Shown: one piece after another, positions 38,234 to 46,748 of the stretch
Position numbering within the stretch: the stretch's first letter is position 1
How the letters are laid out: each line of letters opens with the position of its first letter
Assembly: GCA_020718065.1 (NCBI GenBank)
Contig: DYDE01000002.1
Span: 1-54,794, forward strand
Origin: Marinifilum sp.
GTDB taxonomy: Bacteria; Bacteroidota; Bacteroidia; Bacteroidales; CG2-30-32-10
Length of the DNA stretch: 54,794 nt
Reading direction: 5' to 3'
Position numbers and translations under genes: made by a program
The notes under the pieces: generated by a model
What the model was told of the DNA's origin: nothing
What the model saw: only the letters and a program-made list of their open reading frames with translations
Databases searched by the model: none

Positions 38234-39817
38234 ATGAAAAAGTACATTATTATTAGTATAGCATTTGCTGTATTATTTTCTTTTGGACAAAAGATAAATG
38301 CTCAAAGTTTGAAAGACCTAAAAAACAAAACTGAAAAAACAACCAAAAATTTGAATAATAATTCAAATAAAAAGAATTCAAACACAAACACTAACACAAA
38401 TTCAAACAGTAATACTGAGGTGAAAGATAATAAAAACACCAATGATAATAGTGGAAGTGAAGATAAGGGTTTGGAAGAATGGTTCAAGAAAAAATATGAA
38501 ATAATCAATGATTATGAATCTACGTTGAGTGAAAGCGCTTTACAGCGTGGAGAAATGAATCCTAAAAAAGCATTGAATTTTGCTAAAGAACTTGAATATC
38601 CTAAAACTATTGCTATTCTTGAAGAAAAAAAGATTGCTGTTAAAGCATCTCTTGACAATTATAAAGTTGAAAAGATGAAAAAATATGGTGAAGTATTTAC
38701 AGCTAGTTATATGGATACGTATAAACCATTAATAAATAAAAAAATAGAAGAAGCTTATCAATATAAAAAGAAAAATGAAGGTTATGCTGTTAAACTTATT
38801 AATGAAGCAAATACCTATATGGAAGTAATAATGCTTATTATACAAGAAAACCAGGATGCAATTAAATTGAATAAAGACTTAGAAGGAATTTCAAAAAACA
38901 TTTTAGATCCTTATTATGCAAGAGTTTTCACCAGTAATTTCCATAAGAAAAATGTCGGTAAAATACTTTTCTCAAACAAACCAATAACTGTTGGTAAAGA
39001 GGATTCTACTCAATTTAAAACAACATTTTTACCAACTGAAAATATTTATGCAGTTGCGTATTTAAATGGAAAGATTAAAGATATTGGAGATAAAGATAAC
39101 GGAGTTTACCATGTTTATATTGATGACAACGAGAATCCAACCAATATTTCATTTGGTCATAACAAAGGAGATGAAAATTTGAGCTATTACTTAATAGAAA
39201 TTTTACCTCAACCTGATTTAGCCTATCATGGGCTTGATCCAGTTGAATTTGGAAAGATTTTATCTGGTCTTTCTCCAAGAAATCATGTTATGAAGCTTGG
39301 ATTTGGTGGCAACTATAACTCTTATGCTATGGGAGAAATAACTTTAGACTGGGTTACCGCAGATGGTAATAAAATATTAGCAAATAATAATTTAGCATCA
39401 AAAAATGCTCAGGATAATTGGGCTCGTAATATGAAGTTATCAGAAGTTTATTTTTTACCTATGGAAAAATACAACGATCCAGATATGAGTACTGAAAAAA
39501 TAAAAGCTATGATATTAGCTAATGAAGATTTTAAAGACAAAATAAGTCAAATAATGAAAATACAAGTCACAGGTTATACAACCTCATTCTCTACAGAAGA
39601 TTGGGTTATTTATACTAATGAGTTAGGTATTCCAACTAATAAAGCTTCTAATCGTTATATTGGAATTGTTTATAAAGGTGCAGATGGCTGGTGTTATTTT
39701 ACTGAATGTATTTATTTTGTGAGAGATTACGAGGGTGGTGGTACTTATAGCAAACCAAGATTATATTTTGGTTCTGATGTATTAAATACTAAGATAGATT
39801 GCAAAAACGTGAAATAG
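38234..39817 (+). CDS. Secreted protein of unknown function with Asn/Ser/Thr linker
   Basis: 527 residues, not recognised. Signal peptide (MKKYIIISIAFAVLFSFG, cleaved near INAQ), a low-complexity linker (residues 33-75) made of N, T, S and K, a helical region (about 80-230, e.g. KKKYEIINDYESTLSESAL), then a beta-rich C-terminal half (240-527) with IYAVAYLNGKIKDIG, VYHVYIDDNENPTN and FGSDVLNTKIDCKNVK. A Cys pair (WCYFTEC) and one C-terminal Cys are present. Exported; it has its own promoter and terminator. The C-terminal half could be a ligand-binding beta domain, but I cannot name it. Confidence 0.75.
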   Translation: MKKYIIISIAFAVLFSFGQKINAQSLKDLKNKTEKTTKNLNNNSNKKNSNTNTNTNSNSNTEVKDNKNTNDNSGSEDKGLEEWFKKKYEIINDYESTLSESALQRGEMNPKKALNFAKELEYPKTIAILEEKKIAVKASLDNYKVEKMKKYGEVFTASYMDTYKPLINKKIEEAYQYKKKNEGYAVKLINEANTYMEVIMLIIQENQDAIKLNKDLEGISKNILDPYYARVFTSNFHKKNVGKILFSNKPITVGKEDSTQFKTTFLPTENIYAVAYLNGKIKDIGDKDNGVYHVYIDDNENPTNISFGHNKGDENLSYYLIEILPQPDLAYHGLDPVEFGKILSGLSPRNHVMKLGFGGNYNSYAMGEITLDWVTADGNKILANNNLASKNAQDNWARNMKLSEVYFLPMEKYNDPDMSTEKIKAMILANEDFKDKISQIMKIQVTGYTTSFSTEDWVIYTNELGIPTNKASNRYIGIVYKGADGWCYFTECIYFVRDYEGGGTYSKPRLYFGSDVLNTKIDCKNVK

Positions 39818-39836
39818 ATTATTCATTTAGATTGGT

Positions 39837-39873
39837 AAAAGCCTGTCTTTACATATTGAGGCAGGTTTTTTTA
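39837..39873 (+). terminator. Rho-independent terminator after the 527-aa protein
   Basis: AAAAGCCTG, about 15-nt loop, CAGGTTTTTTTAT; a short GC stem with one bulge and a strong T run, 20 bases past the stop. Confidence 0.8.
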
Positions 39874-39927
39874 TACCTTCTTTGTTTTTTAATAATGTAT
39901 TACGTAAATGAAGAAAATCTTTAAATT

Positions 39928-39935
39928 TATCTTTG
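39928..39935 (+). promoter_or_regulatory. -7 box (TATCTTTG) for the histidine kinase/regulator pair
   Basis: TATCTTTG, 53 bases before the ATG at 39989, matches TAnnTTTG. Confidence 0.5.
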
Positions 39936-39988
39936 GGGACAACAATATTTAATAAAATTTATGTAGGTTTGGGAAAATAATTATCAAA

Positions 39989-42274
39989 ATGCGTTTTATT
40001 TCTTTAATCTTTTTATATCTGACATTTCTGCTTTTTTTCATACCTGTTGTAGCTCAACAAAACAATGACCAGATTGAAAAAGAACTTAAAAAATCAATAC
40101 CCGATACTGCTCGAGCAAGGTTACTTATTCAATTGAGTGAAAATCTTATGCATAACGATGCTGAAGAAGCAATAAAATATGCAAAAGATGCGTTGTCATT
40201 AGCAAGTACTCTTAAAAATAATGATTATTTAGCTGATGCTTGTCTTCAGGTAGCATATTCTTACAATTATTTAAATGAGTTTGAAAAATCCGACACATTT
40301 GCACTTAAGGCTAAAGAATTATATGAGCTGATAAAAAACCCACAAGGTATTTCAAAAGCGTTATGCTGTTTGGGTAACAATAAAATTAACAGGACGGATT
40401 ATCCTAAAGCATTAGAATTATATAACCAGGCAATTACTTATGCAGAACAAAGCAATTATAAGAAAGGTCTTTCAGCTATTTATACCAATTTGGGTTTGAT
40501 ATACGATTGTGTTGATAACTTAGATAAGGCATTGTCATATTATAATTTAGCTTTACAAATAGACAGTTCTATTAACAACAAGGAAGGTGTTGCCCTTACC
40601 TATAATAATATGGGAAGACTTTATGCAAAAAAAGGAGAGAACAACAAAGCCTTATTGTACTATACGAAATCATACAGCATTTTTTCTTCAATTGATAATA
40701 AGCAAAGTATGGCTTATTTAATGACCAATATTGGTAATATGTATTTTGAAACCTCAGATTATAACAAGGCTTTAGAATATTACTTTAATTCAATAAAAAT
40801 CAAAAAAGAAATTTCTGATACAATTGGAATAGCAAATGCTTTAAATAATATTGGAGTTGTTTATATAAAAAAAGAGCAGTTAGATTCTACCTTACAATAT
40901 TTTAAAGCAGCACAAAACCTTTATTTAAAAGTTAAATATAAAACGGGTATTGCAAATTCATATGGAAATATAGGTGAAATATACTTTATGCAAGGTAAAA
41001 ATGGGGAGGCAATTGATTATTTTTATAAATCAATTGACCTTCGAAGAAAAATAAGCGATCTTAGCGGTGCATCTAAAAGTTATTTAGGTCTTGGGAAAAT
41101 TTATAATTCGATTGGAAAAATCGATTCTGCTATTACAAATTTTAACAAAAGCCTTTATTTTGCAAATATTTCATCAGATAAAAAAACAAGACTCGAATGT
41201 TTGAAACAAATTGCAGAAACAGAAGCAAACAGGGTAAATTATTTTAAAGCATATAAAACATATAAACAATATATTCTTTGTTATGACAGCATAAGTAATG
41301 AACAAGCCAAGCGTGAATTGCTAGATATTCAGGTAAAATACGAAACAGATAATAAAGACAAGGAAATCTCTTTGTTGAATAATGAAAATCAGACAAAAAT
41401 TCAAAAGATAAAAAACCAACGATACCTTATATTTATTTCAATCTTTTTCTTTTTGATAGTAGCGGTTTTTGCCATCATATATTATCGTCTGTTCAGAAAA
41501 AATAAAAAAACAAATCAGGTACTTTCCGAGCAAAATGTTAAAATAGAAATGCAAAAAGAAGAAATAACACAGCAAAGAGATTCTCTTGAAAACCTAAATT
41601 CGGAATTGGAAAAACAAAAAGATTATATCTTAAAACAACATATTATAATAGAAAAAGAATTGAAAGAAACCCTGTTGAAATCTGAAATTTTGCAACGTGA
41701 AAACCTTTCTTTTCAGTTCGAGGCATTAAAAAATCAGTTAAATCCTCACTTCCTATTTAATACTTTCAGCACTCTTATTTCGTTGATACCCGATAATCCT
41801 GCTTTAGCAGAGAAATATACCCGCCATCTTTCAAGTGTTTATCGTTACATTCTCACCAGTAAAGATAAAGAGCTTGCTAAACTCAGCGATGAATTGGAAT
41901 TTATAAACTCATACATGTTTCTGGTTAGTATTAGGTTCGATAATAGTGTAAAGCTCGAAATTAAAGTTGAAAATTCACAATTATCGAAATATTTACCTTT
42001 ACTTTCACTTCAGTTGCTCATAGAAAATGCCATTAAACATAATATTATATCAAACAGAAAAACACTTTTCATTTCAATAATGGCTGAGGATGACATATTA
42101 ACAGTAAGTAATAACTTACAAAAGAAGAGCAGCGTTGAAAATTCCACCAATATTGGTATACAAAATATTGCAAATCGTTACCAATTTCTTTCTAAACGAC
42201 AAATAAAAATAACACAAACACCTTTTGAATTTATTGTTAAACTGCCTTTATTGGATGAAAACAACAAACTATGA
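39989..42274 (+). CDS. TPR sensor histidine kinase, LytS/YehU type
   Basis: 761 residues. Signal peptide (residues 1-25), about nine tetratricopeptide repeats outside the membrane (40-430; e.g. YNQAITYAEQSNYKKGLSAI, YNNMGRLYAKKGENNKALLY), one membrane segment (about 474-497), a coiled coil (505-560), then the His_kinase domain with H587 in QLNPHFLFNTFSTLISL and an ATPase N-box LQLLIENAIKHNI. Lacks the ordinary HisKA dimerisation domain, as in the LytS group. Likely senses a protein or envelope signal through the TPRs and phosphorylates the adjacent LytTR regulator, whose ATG overlaps the stop by 4 bp. Confidence 0.93.
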   Translation: MRFISLIFLYLTFLLFFIPVVAQQNNDQIEKELKKSIPDTARARLLIQLSENLMHNDAEEAIKYAKDALSLASTLKNNDYLADACLQVAYSYNYLNEFEKSDTFALKAKELYELIKNPQGISKALCCLGNNKINRTDYPKALELYNQAITYAEQSNYKKGLSAIYTNLGLIYDCVDNLDKALSYYNLALQIDSSINNKEGVALTYNNMGRLYAKKGENNKALLYYTKSYSIFSSIDNKQSMAYLMTNIGNMYFETSDYNKALEYYFNSIKIKKEISDTIGIANALNNIGVVYIKKEQLDSTLQYFKAAQNLYLKVKYKTGIANSYGNIGEIYFMQGKNGEAIDYFYKSIDLRRKISDLSGASKSYLGLGKIYNSIGKIDSAITNFNKSLYFANISSDKKTRLECLKQIAETEANRVNYFKAYKTYKQYILCYDSISNEQAKRELLDIQVKYETDNKDKEISLLNNENQTKIQKIKNQRYLIFISIFFFLIVAVFAIIYYRLFRKNKKTNQVLSEQNVKIEMQKEEITQQRDSLENLNSELEKQKDYILKQHIIIEKELKETLLKSEILQRENLSFQFEALKNQLNPHFLFNTFSTLISLIPDNPALAEKYTRHLSSVYRYILTSKDKELAKLSDELEFINSYMFLVSIRFDNSVKLEIKVENSQLSKYLPLLSLQLLIENAIKHNIISNRKTLFISIMAEDDILTVSNNLQKKSSVENSTNIGIQNIANRYQFLSKRQIKITQTPFEFIVKLPLLDENNKL

Positions 42275-43029
42275 AAGTATTGATTGTTGAAGACGAGGTT
42301 CATACAGCCAAAGCATTGGCTAAAATGTTAAAAAAAACAGATCCTAATATTGATATAATAAATACTATTGATAGTGTAGAGGAATCTATTCATTTCATTT
42401 CAAATCATAATGAAATTGAATTGATTTTTATGGATATTCAATTGTCGGATGGTATTAGTTTCGAGATATTTAAGGAAATAAAAGTAGATATTCCCATAAT
42501 TTTCACGACTTCATATGATGAATATGCAATCAAAGCTTTTGAAGTAAACAGTATAGACTATATATTAAAACCCATAGAGCCAGATGCACTGAAAAAAAGT
42601 TTAGAAAAACACAATAAGATTGTACATAAAACAAATAAAAATCTGAAATTCGAAAACCTTTTTAACCAAATTAACATTATTACCCAAGAATACAAATCGC
42701 GATTTTTGGTTAAAACCTCTAAAGGATTTAATGTTATTTCTATTGCAGATGTTTCTTATTTTTTTATTGAAAACCAGTTGGTTTTTTTAAAAACAAATGA
42801 TAATAAAAGATTTATTGTAGATTTTACTATGGATGAGTTGGAAAAAACATTAAATCCCAAAAACTTCTTTCACCTAAACAGGCAAATAATTGCATCACTA
42901 AAATCAATTGGAAAGATTGAAAATTATTTTAATAATACTCTTATTGTGAGTCTTATTCCTACTTATGAAAAAGAGATTGTTGTTAGTCGATATACTATAA
43001 AAGAGTTTAAAGATTGGCTGGATAAATAA
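42271..43029 (+). CDS. LytTR-family response regulator
   Basis: 252 residues. Receiver domain (1-120) with the acidic pair E7/D8, phosphoacceptor D55 in LIFMDIQLSDG, conserved T in IFTTSYDEYAIKAFEVN and K in YILKPIEPD. Then a LytTR DNA-binding domain (about 145-250) with FLVKTSKGFNVISIADVSYF and NFFHLNRQIIASL. The overlap with the kinase gene makes it the obvious partner. Targets are unknown; LytTR regulators commonly bind paired 9-bp direct repeats. Confidence 0.95.
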   Translation: MKVLIVEDEVHTAKALAKMLKKTDPNIDIINTIDSVEESIHFISNHNEIELIFMDIQLSDGISFEIFKEIKVDIPIIFTTSYDEYAIKAFEVNSIDYILKPIEPDALKKSLEKHNKIVHKTNKNLKFENLFNQINIITQEYKSRFLVKTSKGFNVISIADVSYFFIENQLVFLKTNDNKRFIVDFTMDELEKTLNPKNFFHLNRQIIASLKSIGKIENYFNNTLIVSLIPTYEKEIVVSRYTIKEFKDWLDK

Positions 43030-43035
43030 AAAACA

Positions 43036-43072
43036 AAAAGGGGCTGTCTCAAAATAGGATAGCCCCTTTTTA
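43036..43072. terminator. Bidirectional terminator between the LytTR regulator and the Cys-rich gene
   Basis: AAAAAGGGGCTGTC, 8-nt loop, GGATAGCCCCTTTTT: stem of about 12 bp, T run on both strands. It serves the convergent genes ending at 43029 and 43094. Confidence 0.93.
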
Positions 43073-43093
43073 GCATATATTAACTAAAAAAAA

Positions 43094-43474
43094 TTATTTT
43101 GGAGTTGTTGGAGTTGTTGGGGTTTTCTTTGTTTTATCACAAGGTTTATCACATTTTTTATCACCAGATTTTTTGTTTGAACAACAATTAGGATTTGTTG
43201 ATTTATCGCCGCCCTGACAACAAGTTTTTTTATCACCTGATTTATCACAGCCAGATGTTTTGTTTCCAGAGTTATGGTTGCCAGTACATGTTTTGCTACA
43301 GCTTGTTTTGCTTGAATCGCATTTTTTTACATCTGTAGATGAAGTTGAAGTACCTGTTTTATTACAACATTTTTTTTCTGTTGTAGTTGAAGAATTTTTT
43401 TGTGCAGTTGCATTTACAACGCTTCCTAAACAGAAAATGCTAACTAAAGCAGCAACAAAAAGAATTTTTTTCAT
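43094..43474 (-). CDS. Secreted Cys/Lys-rich low-complexity protein
   Basis: 126 residues. Signal peptide (MKKILFVAALVSIFCLGSVV, cleaved near NATAQ). The mature part of about 100 residues has 12 Cys, many in CC or CxxxC pairs (KKCCNKTG, KTSCSKTCTGN, KKTCCQGG, PNCCSNKK, KKCDKPCDK), about 20 Lys and a Thr/Pro tail (TPTTPTTPK). No family is recognised. The Cys density recalls metal-binding or disulphide-tethered surface peptides, but evidence beyond composition is lacking. Codon use looks like the neighbours. It shares a bidirectional terminator with the regulator gene. Confidence 0.7.
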   Translation of the reverse strand: MKKILFVAALVSIFCLGSVVNATAQKNSSTTTEKKCCNKTGTSTSSTDVKKCDSSKTSCSKTCTGNHNSGNKTSGCDKSGDKKTCCQGGDKSTNPNCCSNKKSGDKKCDKPCDKTKKTPTTPTTPK

Positions 43475-43570
43475 AAAGTATAAATATTTATTGATTAATA
43501 ATTAAAGCAAAATTAAAGCTAATTTTTGGGTAGCCATAATTTATTTTGTTAATGAAATGTTAAATCTTAT

Positions 43571-44497
43571 TTAAAGTTTAAAAAATAGTAATAATAAAGA
43601 AAGAACCCCAAATAACATAATGAGTTTTGTGAAAAGATTTAAAAAGCCAAAATGCTTTTTTGTTTTAGCTTTTATAATAAAGAAAATTACAAGAATGTAG
43701 GGAATTTGAATAAACAAAAAGGAATATAATAAAAAGATAATCTTATTGTCTTTCCAAAACATATCTTGTAAAAAGATGATGGATACTATTAATATCATTA
43801 TTAAAAAGACAACAAAATATTTAGCTTTTTCAATACCCCAAACAACAGGCATTGTTTTACATCCTACCTTTTCATCTCCCTCTATATCTTGAATATCTTT
43901 AATTACTTCCCGAATCAATGTTGTAAGAAAAGCAAAACCAGCATAAACCAGTACAATTATTTTTATATAAGAAAAGTCAAATGTATCGTTTGCAAAAATT
44001 GCTCTTGGCCAAAACTCAAATAGCCATACTGTTAAAATCATTAAAGCTGTGAGCAAAGCTACAATTATATTTCCGGTAAGGAATCTTCGTTTATAATAGA
44101 TAGCATAAAACCACAGCAAAGTAATTGCAACAATATGAATTGCGGTAAGCCTGAGAAGATGCACTTTAATAGCAACGAATATAGCCAACAAAAGACCTAA
44201 AATATTAAAAAAAGTGTGAAAAAAGATAGCATGTCGGCGTGATATTTTTTTTCCAAGAATAATTTTATCGGGTTTATTTATTCTGTCGATACGCATATCG
44301 AAATAATCGTTGATGGCATAGCCGGCTGCAGATATCAAAACACAAGAAATAACCAGCAAGAAAAAAAACTCATCATTTAAGAAAGGAGAAACATGATTGG
44401 CTTCAAATGCAGGGATAAAAATACAATAACGTATAAGATACTGTATTAGTATAATCATTAAAAGATTGCGAAAACGAAATAACTTCAAATAAGCCAT
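43571..44497 (-). CDS. UbiA-family prenyltransferase (geranylgeranylglycerol-phosphate type)
   Basis: 308 residues with eight to nine membrane segments. The first aspartate motif is NDYFDMRIDRINKPDK and the second DIQDIEGDEKVGCKTMPVV, both needed to bind the prenyl diphosphate. The pattern and the neighbourhood (KdsC-like and DUF2520 genes) match a Bacteroidota group annotated as geranylgeranylglycerol-phosphate geranylgeranyltransferase; the acceptor cannot be read from the sequence and could be a quinone head group instead. Separated by 139 bp from the upstream KdsC-like gene, same strand. Confidence 0.85.
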   Translation of the reverse strand: MAYLKLFRFRNLLMIILIQYLIRYCIFIPAFEANHVSPFLNDEFFFLLVISCVLISAAGYAINDYFDMRIDRINKPDKIILGKKISRRHAIFFHTFFNILGLLLAIFVAIKVHLLRLTAIHIVAITLLWFYAIYYKRRFLTGNIIVALLTALMILTVWLFEFWPRAIFANDTFDFSYIKIIVLVYAGFAFLTTLIREVIKDIQDIEGDEKVGCKTMPVVWGIEKAKYFVVFLIMILIVSIIFLQDMFWKDNKIIFLLYSFLFIQIPYILVIFFIIKAKTKKHFGFLNLFTKLIMLFGVLSLLLLFFKL

Positions 44498-44636
44498 AAA
44501 AAAAAGTTATTATTTATAAGTTATTTTAAGAAGTGAATTAACAAAAATAAAAAATTTATGGGAAATATATTAATAATTTAAATTTATAATATGGAAAGCT
44601 ATATGAATTTTTGATTATTAAAAAATCAAAAGCAAT

Positions 44637-45158
44637 TTACCAATGAAAAGATTCATTATCGAACCATTTACCATGAATTTTCATCACTTGTTCTATAATA
44701 TCTCTAACACAACCAGCGCCTCCCTTATAAGGAGAAATATATTTAGATATAGATTTAATTTCTTCAGAAGCATCAACCGGACATGCAGCAAATCCAACTA
44801 AAGACATCACTTCATAATCGGGAATATCGTCTCCCATATAAAGAATGTTATCTTCATTTATATTGTGTTGGTGAATGTAATTCTGATAAACATCAAGTTT
44901 ATTCGTAATTCCAAGAAAGATATCTGTAATACCCAAACCTGTAAATCTTTGTTTCATTGCTTCAGATTTACCTCCTGAAATAATTATAATTTTATATCCT
45001 TTTTTAACAGCAAGCTGAAGAGCATATCCATCCCTTACATTCATTGATCTTAATTGTTCGCCGTCAGAAGCAATAATAACATTTCCATTTGTAAGCACAC
45101 CATCTATATCAAAAATAAATGTAGTAATTTTATCAAGCATTTGTCTGTAATTGTCCAT
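44637..45158 (-). CDS. KdsC-like HAD phosphatase
   Basis: 173 residues, the short C0 HAD type without a cap domain. Catalytic D17 and D19 in FIFDIDGVLTNGN, Thr/Ser motif IIISGGKSE, Lys in ITNKLDVY and GDDIPDYEVMSLVG for the metal. Similar to KDO-8-phosphate phosphatase (LPS core), with the usual R-x-G-A-G pattern (YKGGAGCVRDIIE) near the C-terminus that closes the tetramer active site. 5 bp separate it from the DUF2520 gene, so co-expressed. Substrate is probable but not proven. Confidence 0.88.
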   Translation of the reverse strand: MDNYRQMLDKITTFIFDIDGVLTNGNVIIASDGEQLRSMNVRDGYALQLAVKKGYKIIIISGGKSEAMKQRFTGLGITDIFLGITNKLDVYQNYIHQHNINEDNILYMGDDIPDYEVMSLVGFAACPVDASEEIKSISKYISPYKGGAGCVRDIIEQVMKIHGKWFDNESFHW

Positions 45159-45163
45159 TTTTA

Positions 45164-45961
45164 CTATTGTTTTGCTTTGTTTTCGTGTTTTTTAATAATC
45201 ATATTTGTTAAATAGCTGTATATATCAGCATAATCTTTTTGATATGAAAGCAATTCTAAATGCTTTCGAATTGTTTTCTCATCTTCTCTTTTGGCGGGGC
45301 CAGTCTGAATGTCGACAGGATTGTTAGTTATAATTTTATTTGCAGTTTCGAGGATGAGAGGTTTCAAATATTCAAAAGGGATTTTATTGCTTTGCATAAT
45401 ATCTTCGGCAATTGAATAAAGATAATTAACAAAATTATTAACAAACACAGCTGATAAATGTAAAATTTTTCTTTTTTCTGAAGACATTACCGTAACATTA
45501 GCAGCAATAATTTTCATAAAGGATATTAAAATATTTTCATTTTCCTTATTATTTGCTTCAATAAAAACCGGAATAGTTTTCCAATCGACAGGACTGCTTT
45601 TTGAAAATGTTTGTAATGGATAAATAACCCCATAATTGTTTGAGGCTTTATGTAAAACAGCAGCAGAAACAGTACCTGAGGTATGCACAATCAATTTGTT
45701 ATCTATTTTTATTGATGAAGCAACTTCGTAAATAGCATTATCATTTATTGCCAATATATATAAATCAGCTTCTTTTGTAATTTCATTGATAGATTTTACA
45801 AAAGCAGAATTTGTTTCTAGCGAAAGTAGTTTTGCTGAATTCGGATGTTTACTGTAAATTTGAATGATTTTTTTGCCTGATTTTTTAATTGCTTCTGCAA
45901 AATGTGTTGCAACATTTCCAGAACCAACAATAACAACTGTTTCAATTGAAGGCAAGATCAT
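45164..45961 (-). CDS. Rossmann-fold DUF2520 protein
   Basis: 265 residues from the ATG at 45961. The open frame extends to 46018, but the preferred start puts the nucleotide-binding motif VVIVGSGNVATHFAEAIKK right at the N-terminus as in relatives. The N-terminal half resembles an NADP-dependent reductase (ILAINDNAIYEVAS, IVHTSGTVSAAVLHK) and the C-terminal half the DUF2520 helical domain (LSAVFVNNFVNYLYSIAEDI). It resembles ketopantoate or pyrroline-carboxylate reductase folds, but the substrate is unknown. Divergent from the methyltransferase gene, with 55 bp between. Confidence 0.85.
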   Translation of the reverse strand: MILPSIETVVIVGSGNVATHFAEAIKKSGKKIIQIYSKHPNSAKLLSLETNSAFVKSINEITKEADLYILAINDNAIYEVASSIKIDNKLIVHTSGTVSAAVLHKASNNYGVIYPLQTFSKSSPVDWKTIPVFIEANNKENENILISFMKIIAANVTVMSSEKRKILHLSAVFVNNFVNYLYSIAEDIMQSNKIPFEYLKPLILETANKIITNNPVDIQTGPAKREDEKTIRKHLELLSYQKDYADIYSYLTNMIIKKHENKAKQ

Positions 45962-46016
45962 AGTTAAAATTTGTGCTAAATTACAATTTATTTGTTTAAA
46001 CAGAGGTTTTAAAAAC

Positions 46017-46748
46017 ATGATAGTAATTTCTAAACTTAAAGATTATTATAATACCCAATCATTTCATCCTAATTTTGTAAGCATATTAATAAATCCTTTT
46101 TATATTATTCGTAAAGGATTGTTACGTATTCTGAAAAAGAAAACACCATTGCTAAACGGGGTCATGATGGATTTTGGTTGTGGATTTAAACCTTATAAGA
46201 AACTGTTTGTTAATGTTGAAAAATATATTGGTGTTGATATTGAAAATGAAGCCCACTCTCACGAAAAAGAAGCAATAGATATTTATTATGATGGCAAAAC
46301 ATTGCCTTTTGGTAATGAGCATTTTGATTCAGTTTTTAGTAGTGAAGTTTTCGAGCATGTTTTTAACCTTGAAGAAATATTAGCTGAAATAAACCGTGTA
46401 CTTAAAAAAGGTGGAACAGCTTTGTTTACTGTTCCTTTTGTTTGGGATGAACATGAAATACCTTTTGATTTTGGACGATATACTTCTTTTGGTATTAAAT
46501 ATGTGGTTGAAAAAGCTGGGTTTGAGGTTATTTCTATTGATAAAAACGGCAACTCAATGGCTGTTGTTCATCAATTATTTATTGTATATCTCAGAGATCT
46601 TTTATTTACAAAGAATAAATATATAAACATTCCTATAAATTTCTTTTTTTTAGCACCTTTTACTGTATTGGGATTAATTGTAATGAATATTTTACCTAAA
46701 AATCATAAATTATTCTTTAACAACATTGTTTTAGCAAAGAAAATATAA
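46017..46748 (+). CDS. SAM-dependent class I methyltransferase
   Basis: 243 residues from the ATG at 46017; the longer frame back to 45864 would overlap the divergent DUF2520 gene. Methyltransf_11 pattern: VMMDFGCGFKPYKKLF (SAM-binding loop), IGVDIENEAHSHEKEAI, DSVFSSEVFEHVFNLEEIL and EINRVLKKGGTALFTVPFV. A hydrophobic stretch near the C-terminus (FFFLAPFTVLGLIVMNILP) may make it membrane-associated. The stop overlaps the start of the glycosyltransferase gene (TAATG), so both probably act on the same surface glycan or lipid. Confidence 0.88.
   Translation: MIVISKLKDYYNTQSFHPNFVSILINPFYIIRKGLLRILKKKTPLLNGVMMDFGCGFKPYKKLFVNVEKYIGVDIENEAHSHEKEAIDIYYDGKTLPFGNEHFDSVFSSEVFEHVFNLEEILAEINRVLKKGGTALFTVPFVWDEHEIPFDFGRYTSFGIKYVVEKAGFEVISIDKNGNSMAVVHQLFIVYLRDLLFTKNKYINIPINFFFLAPFTVLGLIVMNILPKNHKLFFNNIVLAKKI

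Noticed and set aside
45864-46016. N-terminal extension of the methyltransferase
   Set aside because: It would overlap the divergent DUF2520 gene coding sequence, and the family motif spacing fits the start at 46017.
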